NCBI GenBank assembly: GCA_016284175.1 | Contig: JAEEOJ010000016.1 | Coordinates: 1-33,810 of the forward strand | DNA from: Lachnospiraceae bacterium | GTDB lineage: Bacteria; Bacillota; Clostridia; Lachnospirales; Lachnospiraceae | Direction: 5' to 3' | Length of the DNA stretch: 33,810 nucleotides | Shown here: in pieces, positions 8,626-16,216 of the stretch | Layout of the letters: the number at the start of each line of letters is the position of its first letter | Position numbering within the stretch: position 1 is the first letter of the stretch | Program-made: the position numbers and the translations under genes | The notes under the pieces: generated by a model | Told to the model about the DNA's origin: nothing | The model's input: the letters and a program-made list of their open reading frames with translations, nothing else | The model's database searches: none

Positions 8626-9426
8626 ATGCTTTTAAAAGAAATTTACGACAGTTTAAATCAAATTGCACCTTTTGAATTACAGGAAGAGTGGGATAACTCC
8701 GGGCTTCTTTTAGGAGATATGGAAGCCGAGGTTGAAAGAATCCTTGTGACTTTAGATGTAACGGATGAAGTTGTAGAGCAGGCGATTCAGGCGAATGCAG
8801 ACTTAATTATTTCACATCATCCGCTTATCTTTTCGCCTGTAACAAAGATCAATTCAGAGAACTTCATTACAGCCAGAATTCTTAAGCTGGCAAATAATAA
8901 TATCAATTATATTGCAATGCATACAAATATGGACGCGACCGGACTTTCGGAAGTTGCAGACGAAGTACTTGGTATTAAAAGAGAACGTGCAATAGAGGTT
9001 AACATAAATCAAGATAACAAGAAAATCGGTATGGGAAGTATCGGTAAATTCGTCAATGGCAATAAAGAAGTGGTTGACATAATGTTGCGCGAAGCTGTTG
9101 TAAGAACTAAATCCGGTTTCGGATTAAACGTGGTTAAAGTCTACGGAAATCTCGACAATATTATTGGCCGCGTGGCAGTCTGCACAGGTGCAGGCAAATC
9201 AATGATAGATGAATGCATAAAAGAAAACTGCGATTTGCTTATAACAGGAGATATGTCTTATCACGCAGCGCTGGATGCTGTTTCACAGGGATTGAATATA
9301 ATTGATGCCGGACATTACGGAACGGAGATTATGTTTGTTGATCTTGTTAGAGGTTTCTTTGAAATGAACTTCCCCGACATTAAGATAATTCCTTCGATTC
9401 AGAAAGAAGTCGGAGAGTATATGTAA
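8626..9426 (+). CDS. Nif3-like dinuclear metal centre protein (DUF34)
   Basis: The family forms toroidal hexamers with a two-metal centre and has been linked to GTP cyclohydrolase-I-like activity, but its in vivo role is unsettled. Conserved features seen are EEWDNSGLLLGD (20-31), ISHHPLIF with metal ligands His64 and His65, AMHTNMDAT with His99, and the C-terminal DAGHYGTE with another His and a Glu ligand. At 266 residues it is the short form, without the PII-like insertion. AAAGGAG lies 6 bases before the ATG. It is separated from trmK, its usual neighbour, by the SulP gene. Its 3' side runs into a hairpin array that could also end its transcript. Confidence 0.93.
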   Translation: MLLKEIYDSLNQIAPFELQEEWDNSGLLLGDMEAEVERILVTLDVTDEVVEQAIQANADLIISHHPLIFSPVTKINSENFITARILKLANNNINYIAMHTNMDATGLSEVADEVLGIKRERAIEVNINQDNKKIGMGSIGKFVNGNKEVVDIMLREAVVRTKSGFGLNVVKVYGNLDNIIGRVAVCTGAGKSMIDECIKENCDLLITGDMSYHAALDAVSQGLNIIDAGHYGTEIMFVDLVRGFFEMNFPDIKIIPSIQKEVGEYM

Positions 9427-9436
9427 TATTTTTTTT

Positions 9437-9666
9437 ACTACGCGCGTTTAAAACTTTTCTTGTTAAACGCGCGTAGTTTTTGCTATACAACCGCTGGATA
9501 CTACGCGCATATAACAAGTTAATAACGAAACGCGCGTAGTTTTTGCTATTCGGCCGTTAGATACTACGCGCAAATAGCAAGCTGATAGCAAAACGCGCGT
9601 AGTCCAAGGTCTTTCGCAAACTTTTTCTACGCGCGTTTATACTTTTCTTGCTTAACGCACGTAATA
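9437..9666. repeat. Array of four 41-bp palindromes at exact 63-bp spacing
   Basis: This stretch holds no gene. Four palindromic units start at 9437, 9500, 9563 and 9626, each 63 bases after the last. Each unit is about 41 bases and linkers are 22 bases. Unit 1 is a perfect 15-bp hairpin (9437-9451 with 9463-9477) with an 11-base loop. Units 2 and 3 keep ACTACGCGC and GCGCGTAGT at their ends, and unit 4 is degenerate. Inner sequences show units 1 and 4 alike (CTTTTCTTG), while units 2 and 3 match their reverse complement (CAAG). Linkers 1 and 2 are near copies (TTTTTGCTAT...), but linker 3 differs. TTTTT after units 1 and 2 could make them plus-strand terminators for the Nif3 gene. Confidence 0.9.
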
Positions 9667-9678
9667 TATGAATCCTAA

Positions 9679-9706
9679 CAAAAAAAGAGCGCATTATAAG
9701 CGCTCT
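9679..9706 (-). terminator. Terminator of the small membrane protein gene
   Basis: AGAGCGC (9686-9692) pairs with GCGCTCT (9700-9706) around a 7-base loop. On the minus strand a run of at least seven T follows (complement of 9679-9685). It sits about 40 bases after the stop of the minus-strand gene. Confidence 0.82.
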
Positions 9707-9745
9707 ATATTGGTTTAAATTTCAATTTCACAGATTGTTTTCTTT

Positions 9746-10081
9746 TTATTTTTCTTTCGATGCTTCGGAATTGTTCTTGTCACTGACATTATCTGCTGCT
9801 TCTGAGATTACTTCTTCAGCCTCATCCTTTGTCGCCTTGGAAAGAGTTTCTTCACTTTTTTCTTTGTTTACTTCAAATGTAGCGACATTCTTTTTACCCG
9901 TTACAACGCTTATCATCCATAAAAGAAGCCAGAGCATAATCGGAAGTAAAACACAGCCTGCTGCAAATATGGGAAATAAAACTGTTTTCATAGGGATAGG
10001 AAGGATGGCCAGTGCAAGAGTGGCAATTATCCAGCCGAGAATAACAATAAGTCCAATAACTGCAAGAATTCTTTTAATCAT
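9746..10081 (-). CDS. Small two-helix membrane protein with charged tail, function unknown
   Basis: The 111 residues begin with two hydrophobic helices, about 4-27 (ILAVIGLIVILGWIIATLAL) and 33-60 (TVLFPIFAAGCVLLPIMLWL). A hydrophilic tail of ~45 residues rich in Glu, Lys, Ser and Ala follows, with no recognisable domain. AGGAG lies 6 bases before the ATG and a terminator follows the stop, so it looks like a real single-gene unit. The closest general description is a small inner-membrane protein with a cytoplasmic acidic/basic tail. No family is recognised. It is divergent from the secreted DUF4214 protein gene. Confidence 0.75.
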   Translation of the reverse strand: MIKRILAVIGLIVILGWIIATLALAILPIPMKTVLFPIFAAGCVLLPIMLWLLLWMISVVTGKKNVATFEVNKEKSEETLSKATKDEAEEVISEAADNVSDKNNSEASKEK

Positions 10082-10123
10082 AATTTCTCCTAATTTATAT
10101 ATACATTTCTTTTATAATATACA

Positions 10124-10152
10124 TTGTTTCAGTCAAGAATACCATATATAAT
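10124..10152 (+). promoter_or_regulatory. Sigma-A promoter of the DUF4214 gene
   Basis: TTGTTT (10124-10129) and a perfect TATAAT (10147-10152) are 17 bases apart. The -10 ends 39 bases before the start codon at 10192. Confidence 0.7.
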
Positions 10153-10191
10153 AATATTTGTGTGAAAAAAGAAATTAAGGGGGATTGTTTT

Positions 10192-11751
10192 ATGAAAAAA
10201 CATTCTGTAAAAATCACAAGAATTATAAGTGTTCTGATGTCATTACTGATGGTTATATCGGTGATTTCATTCCCTTCGCTTAAATCTAAGGCTGCAGCAG
10301 GTACAATCGATGATTTCGTAGAACGCTGCTATACGGTTACGCTTGGAAGAGGGTCCGATCCGGACGGTTTTGCGGACTGGAAAGGCCAGCTTACTGACGG
10401 AAAGGCAGTCGGAATTCATGTAGCATACGGATTTTTATTCAGCCCTGAATATACCAAACTGAATAAAATCCCTGAAGATTATGTTACAGATCTTTATATG
10501 CTGTTTATGGGCAGAGAACCTGATGAAGCAGGCTTTAATGACTGGGTTGGCCAGTTAAAAGACGGCAAATCCAGAGTGGAAGTTTTCGCCGGTTTTGCGA
10601 ACTCTCAGGAGTTTTATGACATCTGCGAAAGTTACGGAATTACTGCAGGAAGATTTGTGGTAGGTTATGACAGATATCAGGTAAATGATGTAAATCTTTT
10701 TGTGGAAAGACTGTATAAAGTCTGCTTAAACAGATTAGGTGACAGAGGCGGACAGAGGGACTGGGTAGAAAAACTCATAAAAAAACAGATCACCGGTTCA
10801 GAATGTGCAAGAAGCTTTATTCAGAGTAAAGAGTATAAAGATCTCGGCTTATCTGATGAAGACTATGTGGAAAACCTTTATATTGCTTTGATGGGCAGAG
10901 CATCCGATGCTCCCGGAAAGGCTGACTGGTTGAAAAAACTTGATGATGGCATGACCAGAGATCAGGTTTTTGAAGGATTTGTTAACTCTGTCGAATTTGA
11001 CGGTATCTGCAAGACTTACGGAATTGACAGAGGTTCGTATAAAGCAACGGATATTCCCAAATATAAGGTAGGAGATATTATTAAATTCGGTAAATACGAG
11101 CAGGACGGGAATGAATCCAACGGAAAAGAAGATATTGAGTGGATTGTATTAAAAGTTGAAAAAGACAGGATTTATGTCACAAGTAAGTATGTTCTGGATT
11201 TTCAGCCTTTCGATACTGTTGGCGGTGAAGTTTACTGGGAGACAAGTACATTAAGAAAATGGCTTAATAATGATTTTTACAACTGTGCTTTTTCCGAAAG
11301 TGAAAAGCAGGCAATTCCGCTCTCGACTGTTAAAAATCTCAATAATCCGAGAAGCTACTTTCATACAGAGCCTTTAAATGATACCAACGATAAGGTATTC
11401 CTTTTAAGTGTTGAGGATGCAATGACATATTTTGGAGAATGTATTTATTATTCCGATGAATATGACTTTTATTATTATAAAGGATTGTTCGTTGCGCCAA
11501 CAGAATATGTCAAAATGAAAGGTATTCCATGGTGGACTCTGAATGATGACGATTATGACGAATATAAAAATTGGAATTTTGCAAGAGAAGATATAATCGG
11601 AGTTCAGTGTACTGAATGGTGGCTTCGAACACAGCCGGTATCTGACGATGAAGGTAACGAAGTATGGGCAGGAGGAAGAACCGGATATGGTGAAAATGCA
11701 GATTGTTTCGAAGAAAAAGGTGTTCGTCCCGCAATGTACATCAGTTATTAA
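10192..11751 (+). CDS. Secreted protein with DUF4214 repeats and a DUF6273 domain
   Basis: The ATG at 10192 is preceded by AAGGGGGA. An earlier in-frame GTG at 10162 would only add ten residues before the signal peptide. Residues 1-35 form a Sec signal peptide: basic start, hydrophobic core with MSLLMVISVISF, and an Ala-rich cleavage site KSKAAAG. Four tandem DUF4214-type units (about 40-285) repeat the pattern LY...LGR.PD..G..DW...L..G and F..S.E. From about 300 to the end is a DUF6273-like domain, with IKFGKYEQ, IEWIVL, TLRKWLNNDFYN, KVFLLSVEDA, WWLRT and GVRPAMYI. DUF4214 is found in extracellular and surface-layer-type proteins; no enzyme activity is evident. The two domain names are from memory of the patterns. 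Confidence 0.88.
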   Translation: MKKHSVKITRIISVLMSLLMVISVISFPSLKSKAAAGTIDDFVERCYTVTLGRGSDPDGFADWKGQLTDGKAVGIHVAYGFLFSPEYTKLNKIPEDYVTDLYMLFMGREPDEAGFNDWVGQLKDGKSRVEVFAGFANSQEFYDICESYGITAGRFVVGYDRYQVNDVNLFVERLYKVCLNRLGDRGGQRDWVEKLIKKQITGSECARSFIQSKEYKDLGLSDEDYVENLYIALMGRASDAPGKADWLKKLDDGMTRDQVFEGFVNSVEFDGICKTYGIDRGSYKATDIPKYKVGDIIKFGKYEQDGNESNGKEDIEWIVLKVEKDRIYVTSKYVLDFQPFDTVGGEVYWETSTLRKWLNNDFYNCAFSESEKQAIPLSTVKNLNNPRSYFHTEPLNDTNDKVFLLSVEDAMTYFGECIYYSDEYDFYYYKGLFVAPTEYVKMKGIPWWTLNDDDYDEYKNWNFAREDIIGVQCTEWWLRTQPVSDDEGNEVWAGGRTGYGENADCFEEKGVRPAMYISY

Positions 11752-11830
11752 GACTTCCATTTTAGGCTCTATTGTTTTATACTGAAATAGCTTGTGAAAA
11801 ATATTAAAACATAAAAAGGATGGATTAATT

Positions 11831-12334
11831 ATGAAATTATTAGACACATGGCGTGCTAAAGCTTATGACGAGACAGCTGACAAATCAACTTTGCAGCCTA
11901 TCTGGAACAAATATTTTGCTCTTGAGAAGGAATTCTACAAGAAACTTCTTCCCGAGAAAGAGCCCGTAAAAGGAACCGTAAAAGAATTATGCGAAAAATA
12001 CGGTGTTGATACCTTTTATATGACAGGTATCCTTGACGGTATCAATGATTCGCTTGTAACACCCAATCCCATTGAGGAAATGGATGAGGATACAATGATC
12101 AGCCTCGAATACGACAAGGAACTTCTTTACAAGAACATGGTTGCTGCCGGCGCTGACTGGCTTTACAACCTTGAAGAGTGGAATGAATATTTCACAGAAG
12201 ATGAAAAGAAGGCACTTTACAAAGAGCAGAAAGCTTCTACAACCATCGTAAAAGATGAGAAGATTTACCCCAACGATCCCTGTCCTTGCGGATCAGGAAA
12301 AAAATACAAAAAGTGCTGTGGTAAAAACGCTTAA
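11831..12334 (+). CDS. SEC-C zinc motif protein, function unknown
   Basis: This 167-residue soluble acidic protein ends in a SEC-C zinc motif, [14 protein letters not shown], four residues from the C-terminus. The motif is known from the SecA C-terminus, where it binds zinc and SecB or ribosomes, and it occurs in many small unrelated proteins. The first ~140 residues are helical and not recognised. They look like the standalone Lachnospiraceae SEC-C proteins. AAGGATGG stands ~8 bases upstream of the ATG. The next gene begins 11 bases after the stop, so the two are probably co-transcribed. A link with protein export or translation is only a guess from the motif. Confidence 0.85.
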   Translation: MKLLDTWRAKAYDETADKSTLQPIWNKYFALEKEFYKKLLPEKEPVKGTVKELCEKYGVDTFYMTGILDGINDSLVTPNPIEEMDEDTMISLEYDKELLYKNMVAAGADWLYNLEEWNEYFTEDEKKALYKEQKASTTIVKDEKIYPNDPCPCGSGKKYKKCCGKNA

Positions 12335-12345
12335 GGGGAAGAATA

Positions 12346-13581
12346 GTGGATAATATCAATTTGATTGACGAAGTTGAGCTTAAGAAACAGAAGAAAAAAT
12401 ATTTTGCTTCTTTGCTCTGGAAACTGACTGTTTCCATACTTGTTATACTTGCATTACAGACAGTTTTTGTTTTGCCGAGATCGTTTTTTACCGGCTTTAT
12501 GGGAACATTCAGCCAGAAAGTACATAACGGTTTCACATATGCATATTTAAGATTTGAGTCAAGCGGTGCATTAAATACCGTTGTTTCCGTTCTGACATAT
12601 TTGGACCTTATGATTTCGGTTTCTGTCGGTGCTCTGGTCCTTTATCTTCTTACAAAGAAAACAGCTCAAAAGCCTGAGAGAAGTTCTCTTAAGTTCGGAT
12701 GGTGGCTTGTAATGTTCCTTTGCTGCTTCGGCATCGGAGGAATCGGTCAGTTTATAGGTTCTATAGTGAACGGAATCTTGATTGCACCTGCTGCAATTCT
12801 GAACATGGCTTTATCCGGTGTTTTAACAAGCAGTAATCTTATAGCGGAACTTTTATATGCTGATGATTCCTGGATTTATCTTATATTCGGAATTATTACA
12901 GTCGGAATTGTAGTGCCTATTCTTGAGGAACTGATATTTAGAAGACTGGTTATTAATTCGACATGTAAATACGGATATGGCGCTGCCATTATGATTTCAG
13001 CATTTACTTTTGCTGTATATCACGGTAATTTTATTCAGTTTTTCTATGCTTTCGGCCTAGGTATTCTGTTCGCATATATTTACTGCAATACCGGTAAGTT
13101 AAGATATACGGTTCTGCTTCATATGGGATATAACCTTTATGCAGCAATGATAATTCCTCTTGCAAGAAAGACGATCCCTGCAGGAGTGGTAGACAGTATC
13201 CAGAATTCGCTTAACAAGTTTTCGGAAACTATTCAAACGTATCCCGGTCTTATGGAAGAGGCGTTTGAAACTTATTCCAACGAGGTAACAAGATTATTTG
13301 AGATTCATCCCGGCGCAATATTCGGTCTTATCCTTACCGCTATGGTTACTCTCTTTTATTTCTTCCTTATTTTTGTCGGAATTATCCTTTTAATTGTCTT
13401 CTTGAAGAAGGCTCTCGGGGTAAGAAAGAACATGATGCTCGGACAGAAGGGTACCAAGAGATGTGCTGCATTTAATTACGGTGCGATTATCTTTTATGTG
13501 TTTGCCGTATTGATATTCGGTGCATATTATCTGGTGATTTATCTGTCAACGATTTTGACGCCGCTTTTAGGAAATATATAA
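12346..13581 (+). CDS. CPBP-family intramembrane metalloprotease (CAAX-like)
   Basis: A 411-residue polytopic membrane protein that starts with GTG; AAGGGGAAG is 5 bases upstream and no ATG fits better. The three catalytic motifs of the CPBP/Abi family are present: EELIFRR (Glu194-Glu195, Arg199), FAVYH (His226) and HMGYN (His259, Asn263). They lie in consecutive hydrophobic helices between about 180 and 270. There are membrane segments before (about 22-45, 88-108, 125-160) and after (about 330-350, 380-405) this core. The family includes CAAX prenyl proteases, bacteriocin self-immunity proteins and regulated intramembrane proteases. The substrate here is unknown. It follows the SEC-C gene closely. 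Confidence 0.88.
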   Translation: MDNINLIDEVELKKQKKKYFASLLWKLTVSILVILALQTVFVLPRSFFTGFMGTFSQKVHNGFTYAYLRFESSGALNTVVSVLTYLDLMISVSVGALVLYLLTKKTAQKPERSSLKFGWWLVMFLCCFGIGGIGQFIGSIVNGILIAPAAILNMALSGVLTSSNLIAELLYADDSWIYLIFGIITVGIVVPILEELIFRRLVINSTCKYGYGAAIMISAFTFAVYHGNFIQFFYAFGLGILFAYIYCNTGKLRYTVLLHMGYNLYAAMIIPLARKTIPAGVVDSIQNSLNKFSETIQTYPGLMEEAFETYSNEVTRLFEIHPGAIFGLILTAMVTLFYFFLIFVGIILLIVFLKKALGVRKNMMLGQKGTKRCAAFNYGAIIFYVFAVLIFGAYYLVIYLSTILTPLLGNI

Positions 13582-13597
13582 AAATAAAAAATTACTG

Positions 13598-13626
13598 TTG
13601 ACTTTGAATAGGAAACAGATTAAAAT
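13598..13626 (+). promoter_or_regulatory. Sigma-A promoter of infC-rpmI-rplT
   Basis: TTGACT (13598-13603), a 17-base spacer and TAAAAT (13621-13626). Transcription would begin near 13633, giving a leader of about 150 bases before infC. Confidence 0.85.
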
Positions 13627-13632
13627 ACTAAT

Positions 13633-13759
13633 GTTGCAAAACAAAGCAGAGTATCCGCTCTCACCCGACGACAATTGCGTTTTCGGTGTTAATATTTGAA
13701 AGTTAGCAAAGAGCTTTTTTATATTATTGAGTGGATATTGTGTCCACTCAATTTTTTTT
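13633..13759 (+). promoter_or_regulatory. Structured infC leader with attenuator (L20-leader type)
   Basis: The leader carries GCAGAGTATCCGCTCTCACC near 13646-13665, a GC-rich middle (CCGACGACAATTGCG) and GAAAGTTAGCAAA. It ends in a strong terminator: a 9-bp stem (13727-13735 with 13743-13751) followed by eight T at 13752-13759, only 22 bases before the infC start. This arrangement matches the known Firmicute leaders upstream of infC, where L20 binding favours termination. The fit is by arrangement and remembered sequence, not by a covariance search. Confidence 0.8.
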
Positions 13760-13781
13760 CGAAACTTATGTACGGAGGAAT

Positions 13782-14297
13782 ATGAAGAACAACGACTATA
13801 TTATTAACGATCAGATCAGAGACAGTGAAGTGAGAGTTATTTCAGAGGAAGGAGAAATGCTCGGTGTAATGCCTACAGGCACTGCAATGCAGAGAGCAGA
13901 GGATTTGGGACTTGATTTAATCATGATTTCCCCGAATGCGAATCCGCCCGTATGTCGTATTGAAGACTTCGGAAAATTCAAGTACGAACAGCTTCGTAAA
14001 GAGAAAGAGAACAAGAAGAAACAGAAAGTAACCGAAGTTAAGGAAATCCGTTTCTCACCCAATATTGATACAAACGATTTCAATACAAAGATGAATGCGG
14101 CAAGAAAGTTCCTTACAAAAGGTGAAAAGGTTAAAGTTACAGTCAGATTCAGAGGTAGAGAAATGGCTCACGGAGTTCCTACCGCAAAGAAGCTTCTTGA
14201 AGATTTTGCAAACGGACTTTCAGATGTATCTACTCTTGAAAAAGAAGCGAAGATTGAAGGTCGTTCGATAGCTATGGTTTTGGCTGAGAAAAAGTAA
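13782..14297 (+). CDS. infC: Translation initiation factor IF-3
   Basis: IF-3 binds the 30S subunit and checks the start codon and initiator tRNA. The ATG at 13782 gives MKNNDYIINDQIRDSEV, the normal N-terminus, with GGAGG only 3 bases upstream. The frame stays open back to a GTG at 13731, but that would code through the leader terminator and is rejected. The N-domain has the pattern NPPVCRIEDFGKFKYE, a Lys/Glu linker follows (KEKENKKKQK), and the C-domain has VTVRFRGREMAHG and ends at residue 171. It is the first gene of infC-rpmI-rplT, controlled by the leader. Confidence 0.97.
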   Translation: MKNNDYIINDQIRDSEVRVISEEGEMLGVMPTGTAMQRAEDLGLDLIMISPNANPPVCRIEDFGKFKYEQLRKEKENKKKQKVTEVKEIRFSPNIDTNDFNTKMNAARKFLTKGEKVKVTVRFRGREMAHGVPTAKKLLEDFANGLSDVSTLEKEAKIEGRSIAMVLAEKK

Positions 14298-14334
14298 CAG
14301 TTAAAATATATTTTACTTAAGGAGGACATTAGTT

Positions 14335-14532
14335 ATGCCTAAAATGAAGACATCCAGGTCAGCTGCAAAGCGTTTTAAACTTACAGGAACAGGAAAATTA
14401 AAAAGATCTAAAGCTTATAAGAGCCATATCCTTACAAAGAAGTCTACAAAGAGAAAAAGAAACCTTAGACAGGCTGCAGTTACAGACAGCACAAATGTAA
14501 AGAATATGAAGAAGATTTTACCTTACATTTAA
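14335..14532 (+). CDS. rpmI: 50S ribosomal protein L35
   Basis: A 65-residue, highly basic protein with the family start [20 protein letters not shown] and the [16 protein letters not shown] motif. AAGGAGG lies 8 bases before the ATG. It lies between infC and rplT, in the usual order. Confidence 0.98.
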   Translation: MPKMKTSRSAAKRFKLTGTGKLKRSKAYKSHILTKKSTKRKRNLRQAAVTDSTNVKNMKKILPYI

Positions 14533-14552
14533 GGAAAGAGAGGAAGTAAAAA

Positions 14553-14909
14553 ATGGCTAGAATTAAAGGTGGCTTAAATGCCAAGAAAAAACATAACAGA
14601 GTTTTAAAGCTTGCTAAAGGATACAGAGGAGCAAGATCAAAACAGTATCGTATAGCTAAACAGTCCGTTATGAGAGCACTTGCTTCTTCTTATGCCGGAC
14701 GTAAGGAAAACAAGAGACAGTTCAGACGTCTCTGGATTGCACGTATCAACGCTGCTGCAAGAATGAACGGACTTTCATACAGCAAATTTATGTATGGTCT
14801 TAAGCTTGCTAACATCGACATCAACAGAAAGATGCTCGCTGAAATGGCAGTTAACGACGCAGAAGGCTTCAAGAGCTTATCTGAAATCGCAAAGAGCAAA
14901 ATCGCTTAA
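14553..14909 (+). CDS. rplT: 50S ribosomal protein L20
   Basis: A 118-residue basic protein with ARIKGGLNAKKKHNRVLKLAKG at the start and LWIARINAAARMNGLSYSKFM in the middle, both typical of L20. It assembles early on 23S rRNA and is the known autoregulator of the infC operon through the leader. An AGAGAGGAAG site precedes the ATG. It is the last gene, followed by a terminator. Confidence 0.98.
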   Translation: MARIKGGLNAKKKHNRVLKLAKGYRGARSKQYRIAKQSVMRALASSYAGRKENKRQFRRLWIARINAAARMNGLSYSKFMYGLKLANIDINRKMLAEMAVNDAEGFKSLSEIAKSKIA

Positions 14910-14928
14910 TTAAGCTTAATGCATACTG

Positions 14929-14955
14929 AAAGGATCGCGTGTGCGGTCCTTTTTT
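14929..14955 (+). terminator. Terminator of the infC operon
   Basis: A 10-bp stem with one T-G wobble (14929-14938 with 14943-14952), loop GTGT, and T run to 14955. Confidence 0.9.
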
Positions 14956-15003
14956 AATGTAAATACTTGACGTGTATGTTATAATCTTTATTTGGATATT
15001 AAT

Positions 15004-15028
15004 GTAGTATTTTGAAAGTGTTTACTAC
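15004..15028 (+). promoter_or_regulatory. Possible operator: GTAGTA/TACTAC inverted repeat before the GTPase genes
   Basis: GTAGTA (15004-15009) and TACTAC (15023-15028) form a 6-bp inverted repeat with a 13-base gap, 18 bases before the ATG of the His-rich GTPase. A perfect TATAAT lies upstream at 14980-14985. It may be a metal-regulator site or a weak hairpin; no known box is matched. Confidence 0.3.
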
Positions 15029-15045
15029 GGAAAGAAGGTAAAATC

Positions 15046-16215
15046 ATGACGAAAATTGATATAGTTTCAGGCTTCCTCGGTGCAGGCAAAACAACATTTA
15101 TTCAGAAGATGTTAAAAGAAGTACTGAATAAGGAAAAAGTTGTCTTAATAGAAAACGAATTCGGCGAAATAGGTATTGACGGCGGGTTCTTAAAAGAAGC
15201 CGGAATTGAAATAAAAGAAATGAACTCTGGATGTATCTGCTGTTCACTCGTTGGTGACTTCGGCGCATCCTTAAAAGAAGTAATCAAGACATATTCTCCC
15301 GAGAGAATCTTAATCGAGCCTTCAGGCGTAGGAAAGCTTTCAGACGTTATTAAGGCCGTTGCAGACCTTGAAGCCAAAGAGAATATGACTGACGTTGCTT
15401 TAAACGCTGCTGTAGTTGTTGTAGACGTTTCAAAGTGCAAGATGTACATTAAGAACTTCGGTGAATTCTTTATTAATCAGGTTGAAGCTGCAGGTACGAT
15501 TATTTTATCAAGAACGCAGAATGTTTCCGAAGAGAAATTAAATGAGGCTGTAGCACTTCTTCGTGAGCATAATGCAAAGGCTACAATTATCACAACTCCC
15601 TGGGATCAGTTAACAGGAGAGCAGATTCTCAAGACATACGAAGCAGGAAAGAGCCTTGAAGAAGAACTTCTTGAAGAAATGAAAAAAGAAATGGCTCACA
15701 GCCACGGTGAAGAGTGCGATGATCCCGAATGTGAATGCCATCACCATCACCACGACGATGACGATGATGACGATGATGAGCATGAACACCATCATCACCA
15801 TCACCACGACGATGATGACGATGACGACGAAGACGAACATGAGCACTATCATCACCACCATCATGACGACGAAGAATGCGACGATCCCGAGTGCGAATGC
15901 CACCATCATCACGACCATGACCATCACCATCATCACCATCACGCTGATGAGGTATTTACAAGCATCGGATTTGAGACTGCCAAGTCCTATACAAAAGAGC
16001 AGATTAACGATATATTAACCAAACTTGATGATAATGAAACTTATGGTATTGTTCTTCGTTCCAAGGGCATGGTTTACGACAAGGACGGCGGATTTATTTA
16101 CTTCGACTATGTTCCCGAAGAGAAGAATGTCAGAGCCGGCAGCCCTGAAGTTACAGGCAAAGTCGTTGTAATCGGCTCAAAACTTAACGAAGAAAAGATT
16201 AAGGAATTATTCTAA
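15046..16215 (+). CDS. COG0523 (CobW/metallochaperone-like) GTPase with large His/Asp/Cys metal-binding insert
   Basis: A 389-residue G3E-family GTPase, related to metal chaperones such as ZNG1/YeiR/HypB. Walker A is GFLGAGKTT (residues 9-17), the metal motif is GCICCSL (CxCC, about 63-69), and switch II is EPSGVG. The usual NKxD specificity motif is replaced by SRTQ. Residues ~220-300 are an insert with about 32 His and many Asp, framed by two copies of ECDDPECEC (Cys224/229/231 and Cys278/283/285). This suggests storage or delivery of a transition metal such as zinc, nickel or cobalt. A short CobW C-terminal domain follows. The next GTPase starts one base after the stop. The metal is not identified. 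Confidence 0.88.
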   Translation: MTKIDIVSGFLGAGKTTFIQKMLKEVLNKEKVVLIENEFGEIGIDGGFLKEAGIEIKEMNSGCICCSLVGDFGASLKEVIKTYSPERILIEPSGVGKLSDVIKAVADLEAKENMTDVALNAAVVVVDVSKCKMYIKNFGEFFINQVEAAGTIILSRTQNVSEEKLNEAVALLREHNAKATIITTPWDQLTGEQILKTYEAGKSLEEELLEEMKKEMAHSHGEECDDPECECHHHHHDDDDDDDDEHEHHHHHHHDDDDDDDEDEHEHYHHHHHDDEECDDPECECHHHHDHDHHHHHHHADEVFTSIGFETAKSYTKEQINDILTKLDDNETYGIVLRSKGMVYDKDGGFIYFDYVPEEKNVRAGSPEVTGKVVVIGSKLNEEKIKELF

Positions 16216-16216
16216 T

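Noticed and set aside
9437-9666. CRISPR array
   Set aside because: The repeated units are not identical, are palindromic over 41 bases and differ in orientation, and two of the three 'spacers' are near copies of each other. No cas genes are nearby.
13731-13781. GTG-initiated N-terminal extension of IF-3
   Set aside because: It would code through the attenuator hairpin and T run. The ATG at 13782 has a Shine-Dalgarno site and gives the normal IF-3 start.
14967-14985. TTGACG...TATAAT promoter before the GTPase pair
   Set aside because: The two boxes are only 7 bases apart, far from the required ~17. TATAAT may still be a -10 with a poor -35, but I cannot support it.
15610-16018. Open frames on both strands opposite and within the His/Asp-rich region
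   Set aside because: They are produced by the CAT/CAC/GAT/GAC repeats (Met/Val/Ile runs on the other strand, Thr/Met/Ile runs in another frame) and have no start signals.
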